Notes under the pieces: generated by a model | Seen by the model: the letters and a program-made list of their open reading frames with translations, nothing else | What the model was told of the DNA's origin: nothing | Database searches by the model: none | Position numbers and translations under genes: made by a program | In this document: in pieces, positions 19,544 through 29,872 of the stretch | Numbering within the stretch: the first letter of the stretch is position 1 | How the letters are laid out: every line of letters starts with the position of its first letter | DNA from: Marinomonas sp. THO17 | Lineage (GTDB): Bacteria > Pseudomonadota > Gammaproteobacteria > Pseudomonadales > Marinomonadaceae | Direction of reading: 5' to 3' | Length of the DNA: 64,000 bases | NCBI RefSeq assembly: GCF_040436405.1 | Contig: NZ_AP031575.1 | Location: 186,001-250,000, forward strand

Positions 19544-20322
19544 ATCTTGTGATGCATTTAGGGGCTTGGTTTCTGAATTGGTTAGAAGCGGTTGGGCGTG
19601 CGGGTCTTTTTTTAGCGCAAAGCGTGCTTCGTGTCCCTGTTCGTTTCAGTGAGTCAATTCGATTACTGGTAAAACAGCTTTACTCTGTTGGTGTGTTGTC
19701 ACTAGTGATTGTGGTGGTGTCTGGTGCCTTTATTGGTATGGTATTGGCTTTGCAGGGCTACAGTATTTTATCAAAATTTGGTTCAGAAGAAGCTGTGGGG
19801 CAGTTGTTGGCATTATCTCTATTACGCGAATTGGCTCCTGTTGTAACCGCTCTATTGTTCGCAGGCCGAGCCGGTTCTTCGTTAACTGCTGAAATTGGTT
19901 TAATGAAGGCTACTGAGCAATTATCCAGTTATGAGATGATGGGGGTTGACCCTTTGCGTCGCATTATTGCACCACGTTTTCTCGCTGGAGTGATCTGTTT
20001 GCCTTTGTTAAGTATTATTTTTGCAGCAACAGGTATCATTGGCGGCTTATTGGTATCCGTTGGTTGGCTTGGGGTACATGACGGCGCATTTTGGTCTTTG
20101 ATGCAGCAGTCTGTGTATTTTGATACCGATATTATGAATGGCGTGATTAAGGCCTTTTTCTTTTCGGTCGTGGTGACTTGGATTGCGGTCTATCAGGGCT
20201 ACGAATGTGTACCAACCTCGGAAGGTATTGGTAAAGCAACGACTCGCACTGTGGTGTTGGGTTCTTTGGCGATTTTAGCATTGGATTTTGTATTAACAGC
20301 TGCCATGTTTGGGGATTTTTAG
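19540..20322 (+). CDS. mlaE: Mla phospholipid transport permease MlaE
   Basis: Inner-membrane permease of 260 residues with five or so helices and the conserved MlaE/DUF140 patterns [38 protein letters not shown] and [20 protein letters not shown] (shown in pieces here; each is continuous in the protein). Overlap of 4 bp with mlaF and adjacency to mlaD support one transcript. Confidence 0.96.
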   Translation: MNLVMHLGAWFLNWLEAVGRAGLFLAQSVLRVPVRFSESIRLLVKQLYSVGVLSLVIVVVSGAFIGMVLALQGYSILSKFGSEEAVGQLLALSLLRELAPVVTALLFAGRAGSSLTAEIGLMKATEQLSSYEMMGVDPLRRIIAPRFLAGVICLPLLSIIFAATGIIGGLLVSVGWLGVHDGAFWSLMQQSVYFDTDIMNGVIKAFFFSVVVTWIAVYQGYECVPTSEGIGKATTRTVVLGSLAILALDFVLTAAMFGDF

Positions 20323-20323
20323 G

Positions 20324-20785
20324 ATGAGAAGTAAGCGTACTGAATTATTAGTTGGATGTTTTATTGTATTGGGAGTGGCAGCCTTTGTTTACTTGGCGGT
20401 GCAAGTAAGCGGCTTGGGGTTTTCTGCTCAAAAAGATTCTTACAAAATTGTCGCCAGGTTTGATGATATTGGCGGTTTGACGAGTCGTTCAAAGGTCACT
20501 ATTGCGGGTGTAACAGTTGGTTCTGTTGAGTCCATCTCTTTTGATAAAGACTTGTACATGGGGTTGGTGACTATGAATATCGATGCCGATGTCGATAATA
20601 TTCCTGAGGACAGTTCGATTGCCATTTTAACCAGTGGTTTATTAGGTGAGAAGTATCTTGGTATTACCATAGGTGCGGATGACAAAATGCTGACAGAAGG
20701 TGGAGAAATTTTTGATACTCAATCTGCTTTAGTATTGGAGAACTTGATCAGTCAATTCCTATTTAATTCAGGCGATTCGGAGTAA
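20324..20785 (+). CDS. mlaD: Mla lipid-binding MCE protein MlaD
   Basis: Membrane-anchored MCE-domain protein; hexamers form the lipid tunnel of MlaFEDB. The 153-residue product has one N-terminal helix (about 8-28) and one MCE domain with RFDDIGGLTSRSKVTIAGV and LTSGLLGEKYLGI. An upstream in-frame ATG lies within mlaE; ATG 20324 follows the mlaE stop at once and matches the family start MRSKRTELLVG. It is shorter than E. coli MlaD because it lacks the low-complexity tail. Confidence 0.94.
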   Translation: MRSKRTELLVGCFIVLGVAAFVYLAVQVSGLGFSAQKDSYKIVARFDDIGGLTSRSKVTIAGVTVGSVESISFDKDLYMGLVTMNIDADVDNIPEDSSIAILTSGLLGEKYLGITIGADDKMLTEGGEIFDTQSALVLENLISQFLFNSGDSE

Positions 20786-20791
20786 TTCATT

Positions 20792-21412
20792 ATGATAAAA
20801 CTGCTGACTGGTACCTGTCTTGTTTTGTCTTTATTGCTGAGCTCAATTGTTTGGGCAAATGATAATGAAGGTGCAAGGGATGCCGTAGTGAAAGTCGTCA
20901 ATGCATTCCGTGATGATATAGTAAAAGATAAGGACTTCTTAGCAAAAAATCCTGACGAACTTGCTGTCAGGGTGGATAGAATTTTAGCAGACGTAGTGGA
21001 TTTTGATGATTTTTCTCGTAAGGTGATGGGGAAGTATTATCGACGAGCTACGCCGGAGCAAAGAGAGCGTTTTGCTAACGTCACTAAAGACACTTTGCTG
21101 CAGACTTATGGTTCTTCATTGTTAGAGTTAGACCCTGATCGAATTAATGTGTTGCCATTAGGACCTCAAGGTCGTGGCCGTGAAACCAAAGTTAATGTAG
21201 ATTTCCAAATGGAAAATGGTAACCTGCTGAACATCATCTTCTACATGGAGCAAAACAAGAGTCAGCAATGGTTATTGAGTAATGTGGCAATTAATAACAT
21301 TAATTTTGGTCTGACATTTCGTAAGCAATTTGGCGTCATGATGGAGCAGAATCGAAATGATATAGAAGCTGCGATTCTTGCTTGGAAGGATTCATTAGCG
21401 AAAAAGTCATAA
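20792..21412 (+). CDS. mlaC: Periplasmic phospholipid carrier MlaC
   Basis: Soluble periplasmic carrier that shuttles phospholipids between the outer-membrane MlaA complex and MlaFEDB. The 206-residue precursor has a signal peptide ending near SSIVWAN (about residue 22) and the family helices including VDFDDFSRKVMGKYYRRATPEQ. It starts 6 bp after mlaD. A terminator follows at once and the mlaB gene usually found next is absent. Confidence 0.94.
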   Translation: MIKLLTGTCLVLSLLLSSIVWANDNEGARDAVVKVVNAFRDDIVKDKDFLAKNPDELAVRVDRILADVVDFDDFSRKVMGKYYRRATPEQRERFANVTKDTLLQTYGSSLLELDPDRINVLPLGPQGRGRETKVNVDFQMENGNLLNIIFYMEQNKSQQWLLSNVAINNINFGLTFRKQFGVMMEQNRNDIEAAILAWKDSLAKKS

Positions 21413-21433
21413 TATTTATAGTGACTCACTTTT

Positions 21434-21472
21434 AAAAATCCGCTTATAAAAGTTGTAAGCGGATTTTTTATT
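21434..21472 (+). terminator. Rho-independent terminator after mlaC
   Basis: A 13-bp perfect stem (21434-21446 with 21456-21468, core ATCCGCTTA/TAAGCGGAT) ends in a run of T. It closes the mlaFEDC unit, so ibaG-murA must have its own promoter in 21473-21653. Confidence 0.92.
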
Positions 21473-21653
21473 GCCGTTTTTTTGTGTGCTTTGTTTAAAA
21501 GCCTAAAAAAAACCATAGTTAATTTGTCATCATTGAATAAAATCTTAGAAAACAACTAATTTTTTGCTCTTAGTAGTCGTTGAAAGTGTTAAGTAGTTGG
21601 CTTTACTAAGGTAGAATATCGTCATTAAAGTACATTTTTAGATTGGAGCGACT

Positions 21654-21890
21654 GTGAACGCAGGTGAAGTAAAAGCACTTTTGGAATCTTCTATTCGTGA
21701 TAGTGAAGTCATAGCGGAGGGAGAAGGTTGTAATTTTCAAGTAGTCATTGTATCGAGTGAATTTGAAGGTTTGTCGACGGTGAAACGTCAACAGCTTGTG
21801 TATTCACATTTACAAGACGCCATTGCCAGTGGTGCTATTCACGCTGTAACCATGAAAACTTACACGCCAGAGCAAGCAGATAAGCTGTAA
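21654..21890 (+). CDS. ibaG: BolA-family protein IbaG
   Basis: Small (78 aa) BolA-like protein; partners monothiol glutaredoxin in Fe-S/acid-stress functions in E. coli (YrbA). Family signs: VKALLESSIRDSEV at the N-terminus, FEGLSTVKRQQLVYSHL, and the C-terminal HAVTMKTYTPEQ. The start is GTG 21654 with GGAG 7 nt upstream. Gene order mla-ibaG-murA is the common one. Nothing unusual. Confidence 0.92.
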   Translation: MNAGEVKALLESSIRDSEVIAEGEGCNFQVVIVSSEFEGLSTVKRQQLVYSHLQDAIASGAIHAVTMKTYTPEQADKL

Positions 21891-21904
21891 AGAAATTATT
21901 ATAA

Positions 21905-23179
<1,275 letters not shown>

Positions 23180-23180
23180 T

Positions 23181-23825
23181 ATGAGTAAAGCATTAACCAT
23201 CGCCCTTTCAAAAGGGCGTATTTTGGGCGAAACCCTACCGCTTTTGGAAAAGGCTAATATCATTCCCGCAGAGGACATTACTAAGAGCCGCAAGCTGATT
23301 TTTGATACCAATCACCAGCATATTAAATTGGTTATTTTGCGTGCAACTGATGTGCCTACCTATGTTGAACATGGTGTAGCGGATTTTGGTGTGGCAGGCA
23401 AAGACGTTTTAATGGAAGCTTCGACCAAAAATTTGTACGAACTTTTGGATTTGAAAATTTCCAAATGTCGTTTGATGACGGCTGGTGTTGTTGATCAGGC
23501 ATTACCGCAACGTCGTCTAAAAGTTGCGTCCAAATTTTCTAAAACAGCTAAGCAATATTTTGCTGAGCAAGGTATCCAAGCGGATGTTATTAAGCTCTAT
23601 GGTGCTATGGAATTAGCACCTATTATGGGCTTGGCTGATTTGATTGTAGACATAGTGGATACGGGTAACACGCTAAAAGCAAATGGTCTAGAAGCGAGAG
23701 ACTTAATTGCTCCAATTAGTACCCGTCTGGTAGTGAATAAAGCGGCATACAAAACTAAATTTGCTGAGATTGAGCCTATCCTTGAAATGCTAAGAAAAGC
23801 CGTGGACGAAAACGAGGGCCAATAA
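23181..23825 (+). CDS. hisG: ATP phosphoribosyltransferase, short form
   Basis: First enzyme of histidine biosynthesis. At 214 residues it is the short form without the C-terminal regulatory domain, so by family knowledge it needs the HisRS-like partner HisZ, which is not in this window. Motifs: [18 protein letters not shown], a [12 protein letters not shown] stretch, and the PRPP-binding [18 protein letters not shown]. It is immediately followed by hisD. Confidence 0.96.
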   Translation: MSKALTIALSKGRILGETLPLLEKANIIPAEDITKSRKLIFDTNHQHIKLVILRATDVPTYVEHGVADFGVAGKDVLMEASTKNLYELLDLKISKCRLMTAGVVDQALPQRRLKVASKFSKTAKQYFAEQGIQADVIKLYGAMELAPIMGLADLIVDIVDTGNTLKANGLEARDLIAPISTRLVVNKAAYKTKFAEIEPILEMLRKAVDENEGQ

Positions 23826-25133
23826 TTGAAACTGAACATTCGTGAGTTTTCATCAAAATCTGCAGGGTTTCGGGCGGAATTAGAGAGCCTGCTTGCATGG
23901 GACTCTGTTTCCGATGCCAATGTACAACAATCAGTAACCGATATTGTTACTCAAGTTCGTGCTCGTGGCGATGAAGCATTGGTGGAATTTACCAACCGTT
24001 TTGATCGTCGTGATGTGAAGCATGCTAAAGAGCTAGAAATTTCTCGTGAACAAATGGCACAAGCTAAGAGTCGTGTTAGTGAAGCATTAGTTTCCAGTCT
24101 AGAAGCAGCGGCGAAACGTGTCCGTGATTATCATGAGCATCAGGTACAAAACTCTTGGCAATATCAAGAAGCAGACGGCACTGTGTTAGGGCAGAAAGTA
24201 ACGCCATTGGACAGAGTGGGAGTGTATGTGCCTGGGGGTAAGGCAGCTTATCCTTCTTCTGTTCTGATGAATGTTATGCCTGCTAAAGTGGCTGGCGTTG
24301 GCGAAATTATCATGGTGGTTCCTACGCCTGATGGTTTTGTGAATGATATTGTGTTGACGGCAGCCTATATTGCTGGTGTTGACCGTGTATTTACAGTAGG
24401 TGGCGCTCAAGCTATTGCGGCTTTGGCATACGGAACACAAAGTGTGCCTAAAGTCGACAAAATAGTCGGTCCTGGAAACATCTATGTAGCGACAGCGAAA
24501 CGTATGGTATTTGGTGCGGTTGGCATTGATATGATTGCAGGTCCGTCAGAAATATTAGTGGTCTGCGATGGTAAAACGAATCCAGATTGGATTGCTATGG
24601 ATTTGTTTTCTCAAGCAGAGCACGATGAAGACGCACAGTCGATTTTGATTTCGCCCAATATGGACTACATTCAGCAAGTTAAGCAAGCAATGGAAAGGCT
24701 AATTGAAACACAAAGCCGCAAAGACATCATAAAAGTGTCTTTGGAAAATCGAGGTGCTTTTATCCATGTCTTGGATATGGAAGAAGCAATAGAGATTGCA
24801 AATTTGGTTGCCGCAGAGCACTTAGAATTATCCGTTGATGAGCCAGAAAAATGGGCGCAAAAAATTCGTCACGCGGGTGCGATTTTTATGGGGCGTCACA
24901 CACCTGAAGCCTTGGGCGATTATTGTGCTGGACCAAATCACGTTTTGCCTACTTCAGGCACGGCACGTTTTTCTTCTCCATTAGGTGTGTACGACTTTCA
25001 AAAACGTAGCTCTTTGATCAATTGTTCTCCAGAAGGTGCAAGTAATCTGGCTAAAATAGCATCGCCTTTGGCTCGAGGTGAGTCTTTAGAGGCGCACGCG
25101 ATGTCAGCTGAATATCGTATTCTTAAGGATTAA
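23826..25133 (+). CDS. hisD: Histidinol dehydrogenase
   Basis: Zinc enzyme catalysing the last two steps of histidine synthesis. The 435-residue product has [18 protein letters not shown], the NAD-region [16 protein letters not shown], and metal/catalytic residues in [11 protein letters not shown] and AAEHLELSV. The start is TTG 23826, directly after the hisG stop, with GAGG about 9 nt upstream inside hisG. The hisC gene that follows hisD in many relatives is missing. Confidence 0.97.
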   Translation: MKLNIREFSSKSAGFRAELESLLAWDSVSDANVQQSVTDIVTQVRARGDEALVEFTNRFDRRDVKHAKELEISREQMAQAKSRVSEALVSSLEAAAKRVRDYHEHQVQNSWQYQEADGTVLGQKVTPLDRVGVYVPGGKAAYPSSVLMNVMPAKVAGVGEIIMVVPTPDGFVNDIVLTAAYIAGVDRVFTVGGAQAIAALAYGTQSVPKVDKIVGPGNIYVATAKRMVFGAVGIDMIAGPSEILVVCDGKTNPDWIAMDLFSQAEHDEDAQSILISPNMDYIQQVKQAMERLIETQSRKDIIKVSLENRGAFIHVLDMEEAIEIANLVAAEHLELSVDEPEKWAQKIRHAGAIFMGRHTPEALGDYCAGPNHVLPTSGTARFSSPLGVYDFQKRSSLINCSPEGASNLAKIASPLARGESLEAHAMSAEYRILKD

Positions 25134-25135
25134 AC

Positions 25136-25693
25136 ATGTTAGGCAAAAGTCACGGCCACTCTAATGCAATCTATTCGATTCGTCGTGTCACCCGTGTTCT
25201 CGCTTTGATTATCTTGTTGTTGGTAGGAGCTGGTTTTTTTCTACCAACAAGTTATCGGGTTGAGCGCAGTGTCGTGATCAATGCCACGCCACAGCGTATT
25301 CTAACCTTTGCCTTAGCTGGGGAGAATTTACCTCTGTGGCTACATGTACAAAATGGTCGTCTACAATCATCTCAGGGTGAATTGTCAGTAGGTCAGACTC
25401 TTGCCATCGATTATCAAGATAAAGATGTGAAAGGGAGTTTGACTTTGTTATCGGTAACTTCTTCGGAGTTTATGTTTGAAGTTCGTCCTAAGCCAAATGT
25501 GAATCTGGTACAGAACCAAATCCGTTTATTATCCTCTTCTGACGGTACGCAAGTTGTTTGGCGAATTGAAGGGGACTTAGATGCTGGTTTTATTGGGCCT
25601 TATTTAGCCATTTTTGCAAATGATATGGCAGGTGAGAATTTTGAAATTGGCCTGCAAAAGCTGAAAAATTTGGTAGAGAGTCAGACTCAATAA
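25136..25693 (+). CDS. Membrane-anchored SRPBCC (START-like) protein
   Basis: A 185-residue protein with one N-terminal membrane helix (about 20-41) followed by a polyketide-cyclase/START-like region beginning YRVERSVVINATPQRILTFAL, the usual first strand of SRPBCC proteins. The anchored orientation suggests the binding cavity faces the periplasm (inference). Ligand and function are unknown. It begins 2 bp after hisD and its 3' end overlaps the convergent degS 3' end by 7 bp. Confidence 0.75.
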   Translation: MLGKSHGHSNAIYSIRRVTRVLALIILLLVGAGFFLPTSYRVERSVVINATPQRILTFALAGENLPLWLHVQNGRLQSSQGELSVGQTLAIDYQDKDVKGSLTLLSVTSSEFMFEVRPKPNVNLVQNQIRLLSSSDGTQVVWRIEGDLDAGFIGPYLAIFANDMAGENFEIGLQKLKNLVESQTQ

Positions 25694-26742
25694 ACAATTC
25701 TTTGCATGGTAGGTTGTTTTTCTAAGATTATTTTTGCTTGGTAAGATTGCCGACCTCTTAAGCCTAATAAAGAAATACTGGTGCCAGGTTTCAATGAGGC
25801 TATCATTCTTTGAACTTGATATGGGTCGGTACTGGGGGTTTGATTTATCTCTAAAATGATATCGCCCACTTCAATGCCGGCTTTTTGGGCTGGGCTCGAT
25901 TGGGTTATGTCGCTGACCAATAGGCCATAATCACTTGGTAAAGCCAAATTGTCTGCTAGGTTCTGGGTGATTCTTTGAGCTTCCATTCCCAAATATCCGC
26001 GTATTACTTCACCGTGGGTAATTATATCTTGCATCACAGCCATAGCATCGTCGATGGGTGTGGCAAAACCAATACCTTGCGATCCGCCTGAGCTGGAATA
26101 AATGGCAGAGCTGATACCAATGAGTTCTCCGCGCATATTTACCAAGGCGCCACCAGAGTTACCTGGATTAATTGCTGCATCAGTTTGTAGAAAATTTTCG
26201 TAGGTATTTAAACCAATGCTATTGCGTCCTTTGGCGCTAATGATGCCTGATGTAACGGTTTGACCAATATCAAATGGATTGCCAATGGCTAAAATTCGAT
26301 CGCCAATTTGCATTTTGCTGCTGTTGCCGATTTTTATACTAGGTAAGTCGTCTATTTGGATTTTTAAAACCGCTAAATCGGTTGAAGGGTCTGAACCAAT
26401 AAGTTTGGCTTGTAACCGTCTTTCATCGTTTAATGCCACTGTAATGCTTTGTGCGTTTTGAATGACATGATGATTGGTTAGGATAAAACCGTCAGAAGTA
26501 ATGATGACGCCAGAACCTAAATTCGTCGTTTGAGTAACAGCACCATTTTCGCTCCAGTGGCGCTTTTCCAATTTTTGGCTATAAATGCTAATAACAGAGG
26601 AGGCAGTGGCATTTACCGTGTTTGCGTAGCTTTCAACCTTATGTATATTTTCATAGGCCTGCATGAGTAATGCTGTTAAGCCTATACAAGCACCTAGTAG
26701 AATGGCGATAATGGTTGGCATTAAATAAATTTTTAACTTCAT
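25687..26742 (-). CDS. degS: DegS/AlgW-type site-1 periplasmic serine protease
   Basis: HtrA-family protease anchored by one N-terminal helix (about 5-27); one PDZ domain (about 245-340) makes it DegS/AlgW-like rather than DegP-like. Catalytic triad: His92 (TNHHVI), Asp122 (STDLAVL), Ser196 (GNSGGALV). By family knowledge it cleaves an RseA/MucA-type anti-sigma factor when misfolded porins bind the PDZ domain. It sits alone on the - strand; its start is 15 bp from the divergent Nif3-like start. Confidence 0.95.
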   Translation of the reverse strand: MKLKIYLMPTIIAILLGACIGLTALLMQAYENIHKVESYANTVNATASSVISIYSQKLEKRHWSENGAVTQTTNLGSGVIITSDGFILTNHHVIQNAQSITVALNDERRLQAKLIGSDPSTDLAVLKIQIDDLPSIKIGNSSKMQIGDRILAIGNPFDIGQTVTSGIISAKGRNSIGLNTYENFLQTDAAINPGNSGGALVNMRGELIGISSAIYSSSGGSQGIGFATPIDDAMAVMQDIITHGEVIRGYLGMEAQRITQNLADNLALPSDYGLLVSDITQSSPAQKAGIEVGDIILEINQTPSTDPYQVQRMIASLKPGTSISLLGLRGRQSYQAKIILEKQPTMQRIVY

Positions 26743-26757
26743 AAATAAGGAGCTGTT

Positions 26758-27519
26758 TTGTTACGCAGTGAGTTTGAATTATTACTGAATCGAACACTGA
26801 GTCCAAGCCGTTTTAAAGATTATGCGCCAAACGGCCTTCAGGTAGAAGGAAAAGACGAGATTCATCGAGTGGTAACAGGGGTAACCGCTAATCAAACTTT
26901 GATTAATGCTGCGGTAGAATGGCAAGCAGACGCAATCTTTGTGCATCATGGTTATTTCTGGAAAAATGAGTCTCCTGAAATAGTTGGTATGAAATATCGT
27001 CGTATCGCTACTTTAATCAAGAATGATATTAATCTGTATGGCTATCATCTGCCTTTAGATGCTCATCCCGAATACGGTAATAATGCTGGCTTGGCCAATG
27101 TGCTGGGGCTTGGTTCTCGTGAGCCTCTGCAGTCTTGGTTACCTATTGAGGAGTCTATAGGCATTGTAGGTGAGCTTAATGAGGCTATGACGTTGGATGC
27201 TTTTCAACACTTGATTGAAAAAGGTGTGGGTCGTGAGGTCTTGTTCGAACGGGTGTCTGATCTACCTATCAAGCGAGTGGCTTTGTGTACAGGCGGAGCG
27301 CAAGGTTATATTGAGCAGGCTTTAAAAGTAAAAGCGGATGTCTTTATTACGGGGGAAGTATCGGAGCAAACGATACATATTGCCCGAGAAATGGGGATTC
27401 ACTTTATTGCAGCAGGCCATCATGCTACGGAGCGATTTGGAGCTCAAGCTATGGCTGCTTTCTTGGATAGGCAGGATGATTTGCAAGCTATATTCATAGA
27501 TGTGGATAATCCGGCTTAA
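26758..27519 (+). CDS. Nif3-like dinuclear metal center hexameric protein (YbgI family)
   Basis: A 253-residue NIF3/YbgI family protein. Metal-binding histidines are visible in FVHHGYFWKNE and, near the C-terminus, AAGHHATERFG; LDAHPEYGNNAGLA gives the middle motif. The family may act as a GTP cyclohydrolase-like or RNA/DNA-related hydrolase, but function is unsettled. The start is TTG 26758 with a strong AAGGAG about 6 nt before it. It is followed by a terminator. Confidence 0.92.
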   Translation: MLRSEFELLLNRTLSPSRFKDYAPNGLQVEGKDEIHRVVTGVTANQTLINAAVEWQADAIFVHHGYFWKNESPEIVGMKYRRIATLIKNDINLYGYHLPLDAHPEYGNNAGLANVLGLGSREPLQSWLPIEESIGIVGELNEAMTLDAFQHLIEKGVGREVLFERVSDLPIKRVALCTGGAQGYIEQALKVKADVFITGEVSEQTIHIAREMGIHFIAAGHHATERFGAQAMAAFLDRQDDLQAIFIDVDNPA

Positions 27520-27536
27520 TATTTTAGTAAGAGATA

Positions 27537-27565
27537 AAAAAACGGGCAAAAGCCCGTTTTTTTAT
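27537..27565. terminator. Bidirectional Rho-independent terminator
   Basis: An 11-bp stem (27537-27547 with 27552-27562, core ACGGGC/GCCCGT) with an A-run before it and a T-run after it lies between the convergent Nif3-like (+) and zapG (-) genes. It can terminate both. Confidence 0.92.
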
Positions 27566-27581
27566 CTGACAAAGATGTTAC

Positions 27582-28028
27582 TTAAATTGTTCGCTTTGGT
27601 TCTAGATCGGTATTTTTGTTTTTAAGTCCAAATGCTTCACTCAACATACCATGATCTTTATCATTCTTCAGAGCATAATCTCTTGGTGGTTCATTCGGGT
27701 TAGTTTCTAAAGTGTCTCGGTGAGACATAGGAGCATCTACCTTTACATTGCTTATTTGAGAAGCGCTGCTGGCTAGGTTAGCTCTTAGTTCGCCAAGACG
27801 CTTTTCCACTATGTTGAGTTGTTCATTACTGTCGGCAAAAAAATTATCAATAATGACTTGTTTGTTGGCTAATTCCTGCTGCAGGGATTTCATGGTTACC
27901 AAGTTGTCGTTTGCTTCAATTGGCTTGTTATTGTTCTTGTTTAGAAGGTTTTTGATCGAATAGGTCGCAATACTACCAAGGATAATTCCAGTAATAAAAA
28001 CAATGACATTGAATTCTTCTAAATTCAT
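27582..28028 (-). CDS. zapG: YhcB/ZapG-family inner-membrane cell division protein (DUF1043)
   Basis: A 148-residue protein with one N-terminal membrane helix (about 7-26), a helical, probably coiled-coil segment (about 44-95) and a disordered tail containing the conserved PRDYA motif (about 114-118). E. coli YhcB (ZapG) links division and envelope biogenesis. Placement divergent from zapE supports the call, since yhcB and zapE are neighbours in many gammaproteobacteria. Sequence identity outside these features is low. Confidence 0.82.
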   Translation of the reverse strand: MNLEEFNVIVFITGIILGSIATYSIKNLLNKNNNKPIEANDNLVTMKSLQQELANKQVIIDNFFADSNEQLNIVEKRLGELRANLASSASQISNVKVDAPMSHRDTLETNPNEPPRDYALKNDKDHGMLSEAFGLKNKNTDLEPKRTI

Positions 28029-28156
28029 AACTCTCTCCTTATGACATCTTCCAATTATAACTCATATCACTTTCAGGGTAACAGGATGAGAGGTGTTGTT
28101 TAAGTTACAATTTGTTAGAATATTCATAATTTATTTATCCATACGAAAGACTGACA

Positions 28157-29257
28157 ATGACCCCAATATCTCGTTATCAAGAAGACCTTAAGCGTGAGGA
28201 TTTTCACTATGACCCTGCGCAAGAAGAAGCTGTAAAAGCATTACAAGAATTATTTGATCGTTTAGTGAGTAAGCAAGCCTTGCCAGAATCTGCTGGTCTG
28301 TTTGGTTTGTTTAAAAAGAAGAAGCCAGTAAAAGTAGAGCAGGGCTTATATTTTTGGGGCGGTGTTGGTCGTGGAAAAACTTACCTAATGGACACTTTTT
28401 TTGATTGTCTGCCAACGGAAAAGAAGATGCGCCTTCATTTTCACCGTTTTATGCAAATGGTGCATCAGGAGTTAAGAAAGCTTAAAGAGGTTAAAAATCC
28501 ATTAGAGATTGTTGGTAAGCAAATTTCAGATAAAGCGCAAGTCCTGTGTTTTGACGAATTTTTTGTAACTGACATTACGGACGCCATGATACTGGCAGGT
28601 TTGCTGGATGAATTGTTTAAAAATGGTACCACTTTGGTGGCTACTTCAAACATAGAGCCAGATGGTTTGTATAAAAATGGACTGCAACGTGCACGCTTTT
28701 TGCCTGCGATTGCTTTAGTCAAAGAAAATACTAAGGTAATGAATGTTGATGGTGGCATAGATTATCGTCTTCGAACACTTAAACAGGCCAAGTTGTATCA
28801 TTTCCCATTAGATGATCAGGCCGACCAAGAGTTGCAAAATCGCTTTATGAGTTTGATCACCGATGCTTCACATATAGTAGAAGGTGGAGTGGTTGAAATT
28901 GAAGGTCGTGAAATTCCTCTTTTACGAAGTTGTGAGGACATGGCGTGGTTTGATATTAAAGCGCTTTGTGATGGGCCTCGTAGTCAAGTGGACTATATCG
29001 AAATTGCTCGTTTGTATACCACTGTGATTATTTCAAATTTGCCTCAAATGGACGCATCTCGTGATGATTTGGCGCGTCGTTTCATCAACTTGGTAGATGA
29101 ATTTTATGATCGTCATGTTAAAGTTATTTTCTCCGCTGAAGTCGCTATTCCAGATATTTATCAAGGAACACGTTTGAAATTTGAATATGACCGAACGATC
29201 AGTCGTCTTTTGGAAATGCAATCAGAAGAATATTTGTCGCTAGAGCATCGTCCTTAA
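28157..29257 (+). CDS. zapE: Cell division protein ZapE (AFG1-like ATPase)
   Basis: AFG1-type AAA+ ATPase of 366 residues; in E. coli it binds FtsZ and acts during constriction under stress. Walker A is in GGVGRGKTYLMD (about 68-79) and Walker B in VLCFDEFFVTDITDA. Other family stretches: LHFHRFMQMVHQEL and TLVATSNIEPDGLYKNGLQR. Start ATG 28157; 128 bp separate it from the divergent zapG. Full length. Confidence 0.95.
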   Translation: MTPISRYQEDLKREDFHYDPAQEEAVKALQELFDRLVSKQALPESAGLFGLFKKKKPVKVEQGLYFWGGVGRGKTYLMDTFFDCLPTEKKMRLHFHRFMQMVHQELRKLKEVKNPLEIVGKQISDKAQVLCFDEFFVTDITDAMILAGLLDELFKNGTTLVATSNIEPDGLYKNGLQRARFLPAIALVKENTKVMNVDGGIDYRLRTLKQAKLYHFPLDDQADQELQNRFMSLITDASHIVEGGVVEIEGREIPLLRSCEDMAWFDIKALCDGPRSQVDYIEIARLYTTVIISNLPQMDASRDDLARRFINLVDEFYDRHVKVIFSAEVAIPDIYQGTRLKFEYDRTISRLLEMQSEEYLSLEHRP

Positions 29258-29298
29258 GGATGAAATGCAAAGTGCTTTTAAAAAGATATTTAATGCTG

Positions 29299-29304
29299 TA
29301 TACT
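29299..29304 (+). promoter_or_regulatory. Probable -10 box of the rplM-rpsI promoter
   Basis: TATACT at 29299-29304 is followed by a GC-rich stretch (TCGCTCGCC), a discriminator composition common for stringently controlled ribosomal promoters. No good -35 could be placed, so this is tentative. Confidence 0.4.
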
Positions 29305-29332
29305 TCGCTCGCCTTTTTAAAGGTAAATGTAC

Positions 29333-29410
29333 GTTTATTGTTCAGTTTCTTATTGTTTAATAAGAGTAAGCAATAAACCAATAATAATAGGTATAGCGTG
29401 TTAATCACGC
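29333..29410 (+). promoter_or_regulatory. Structured rplM 5' leader (two hairpins)
   Basis: The first hairpin pairs GTTTATTG (29333-29340) with CAATAAAC (29371-29378), with a second nested stem TCTTATT/AATAAGA (29348-29354 with 29359-29365) inside. A second short hairpin pairs GCGTG (29396-29400) with CACGC (29406-29410), just upstream of the AGGG ribosome site. E. coli L13 is known to autoregulate through its mRNA leader, so a translational operator is plausible here. Confidence 0.6.
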
Positions 29411-29429
29411 GTATTGATAGGGTTTTTTG

Positions 29430-29858
29430 ATGAAAACTTTTACTGCTAAACCTGCTGAAGTACGCCGCGACTGGTTCGTGGTTGATGCTGAAGGCAAAAC
29501 TCTAGGTCGTTTGGCTACCGAAATCGCTCGCCGTTTACGTGGTAAGCATAAAGCTGAATACACTCCTCATGTTGACACTGGTGATTACATCGTTGTTATC
29601 AATGCTGAGAAAGTTCATGTTACAGGTAACAAGGCCGCAGCGAAACAATACTACCGCCACACTGGTTACCCAGGCGGCTTGCGTTCTATGAATTTCGAGA
29701 AGTTGATTGATCACGCTCCAGAGCGCGTTCTTGAAATCGCCGTTAAAGGTATGTTGCCGAAAGGTCCTTTGGGCCGTGCAATGCACAAGAAAATGAAAGT
29801 ATACGCTGGTGCAGAGCATCCACATGCTGCTCAACAGCCTCAAGAACTTAACATTTAA
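29430..29858 (+). CDS. rplM: 50S ribosomal protein L13
   Basis: 142-residue L13, starting MKTFTAKP and containing [20 protein letters not shown] and [16 protein letters not shown], all canonical. A TTG one codon upstream (29427) is in frame, but ATG 29430 gives the universal N-terminus. It is followed by rpsI after 14 bp, the usual two-gene operon. The leader carries two hairpins. Confidence 0.99.
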   Translation: MKTFTAKPAEVRRDWFVVDAEGKTLGRLATEIARRLRGKHKAEYTPHVDTGDYIVVINAEKVHVTGNKAAAKQYYRHTGYPGGLRSMNFEKLIDHAPERVLEIAVKGMLPKGPLGRAMHKKMKVYAGAEHPHAAQQPQELNI

Positions 29859-29872
29859 TACGGAAGATCATT

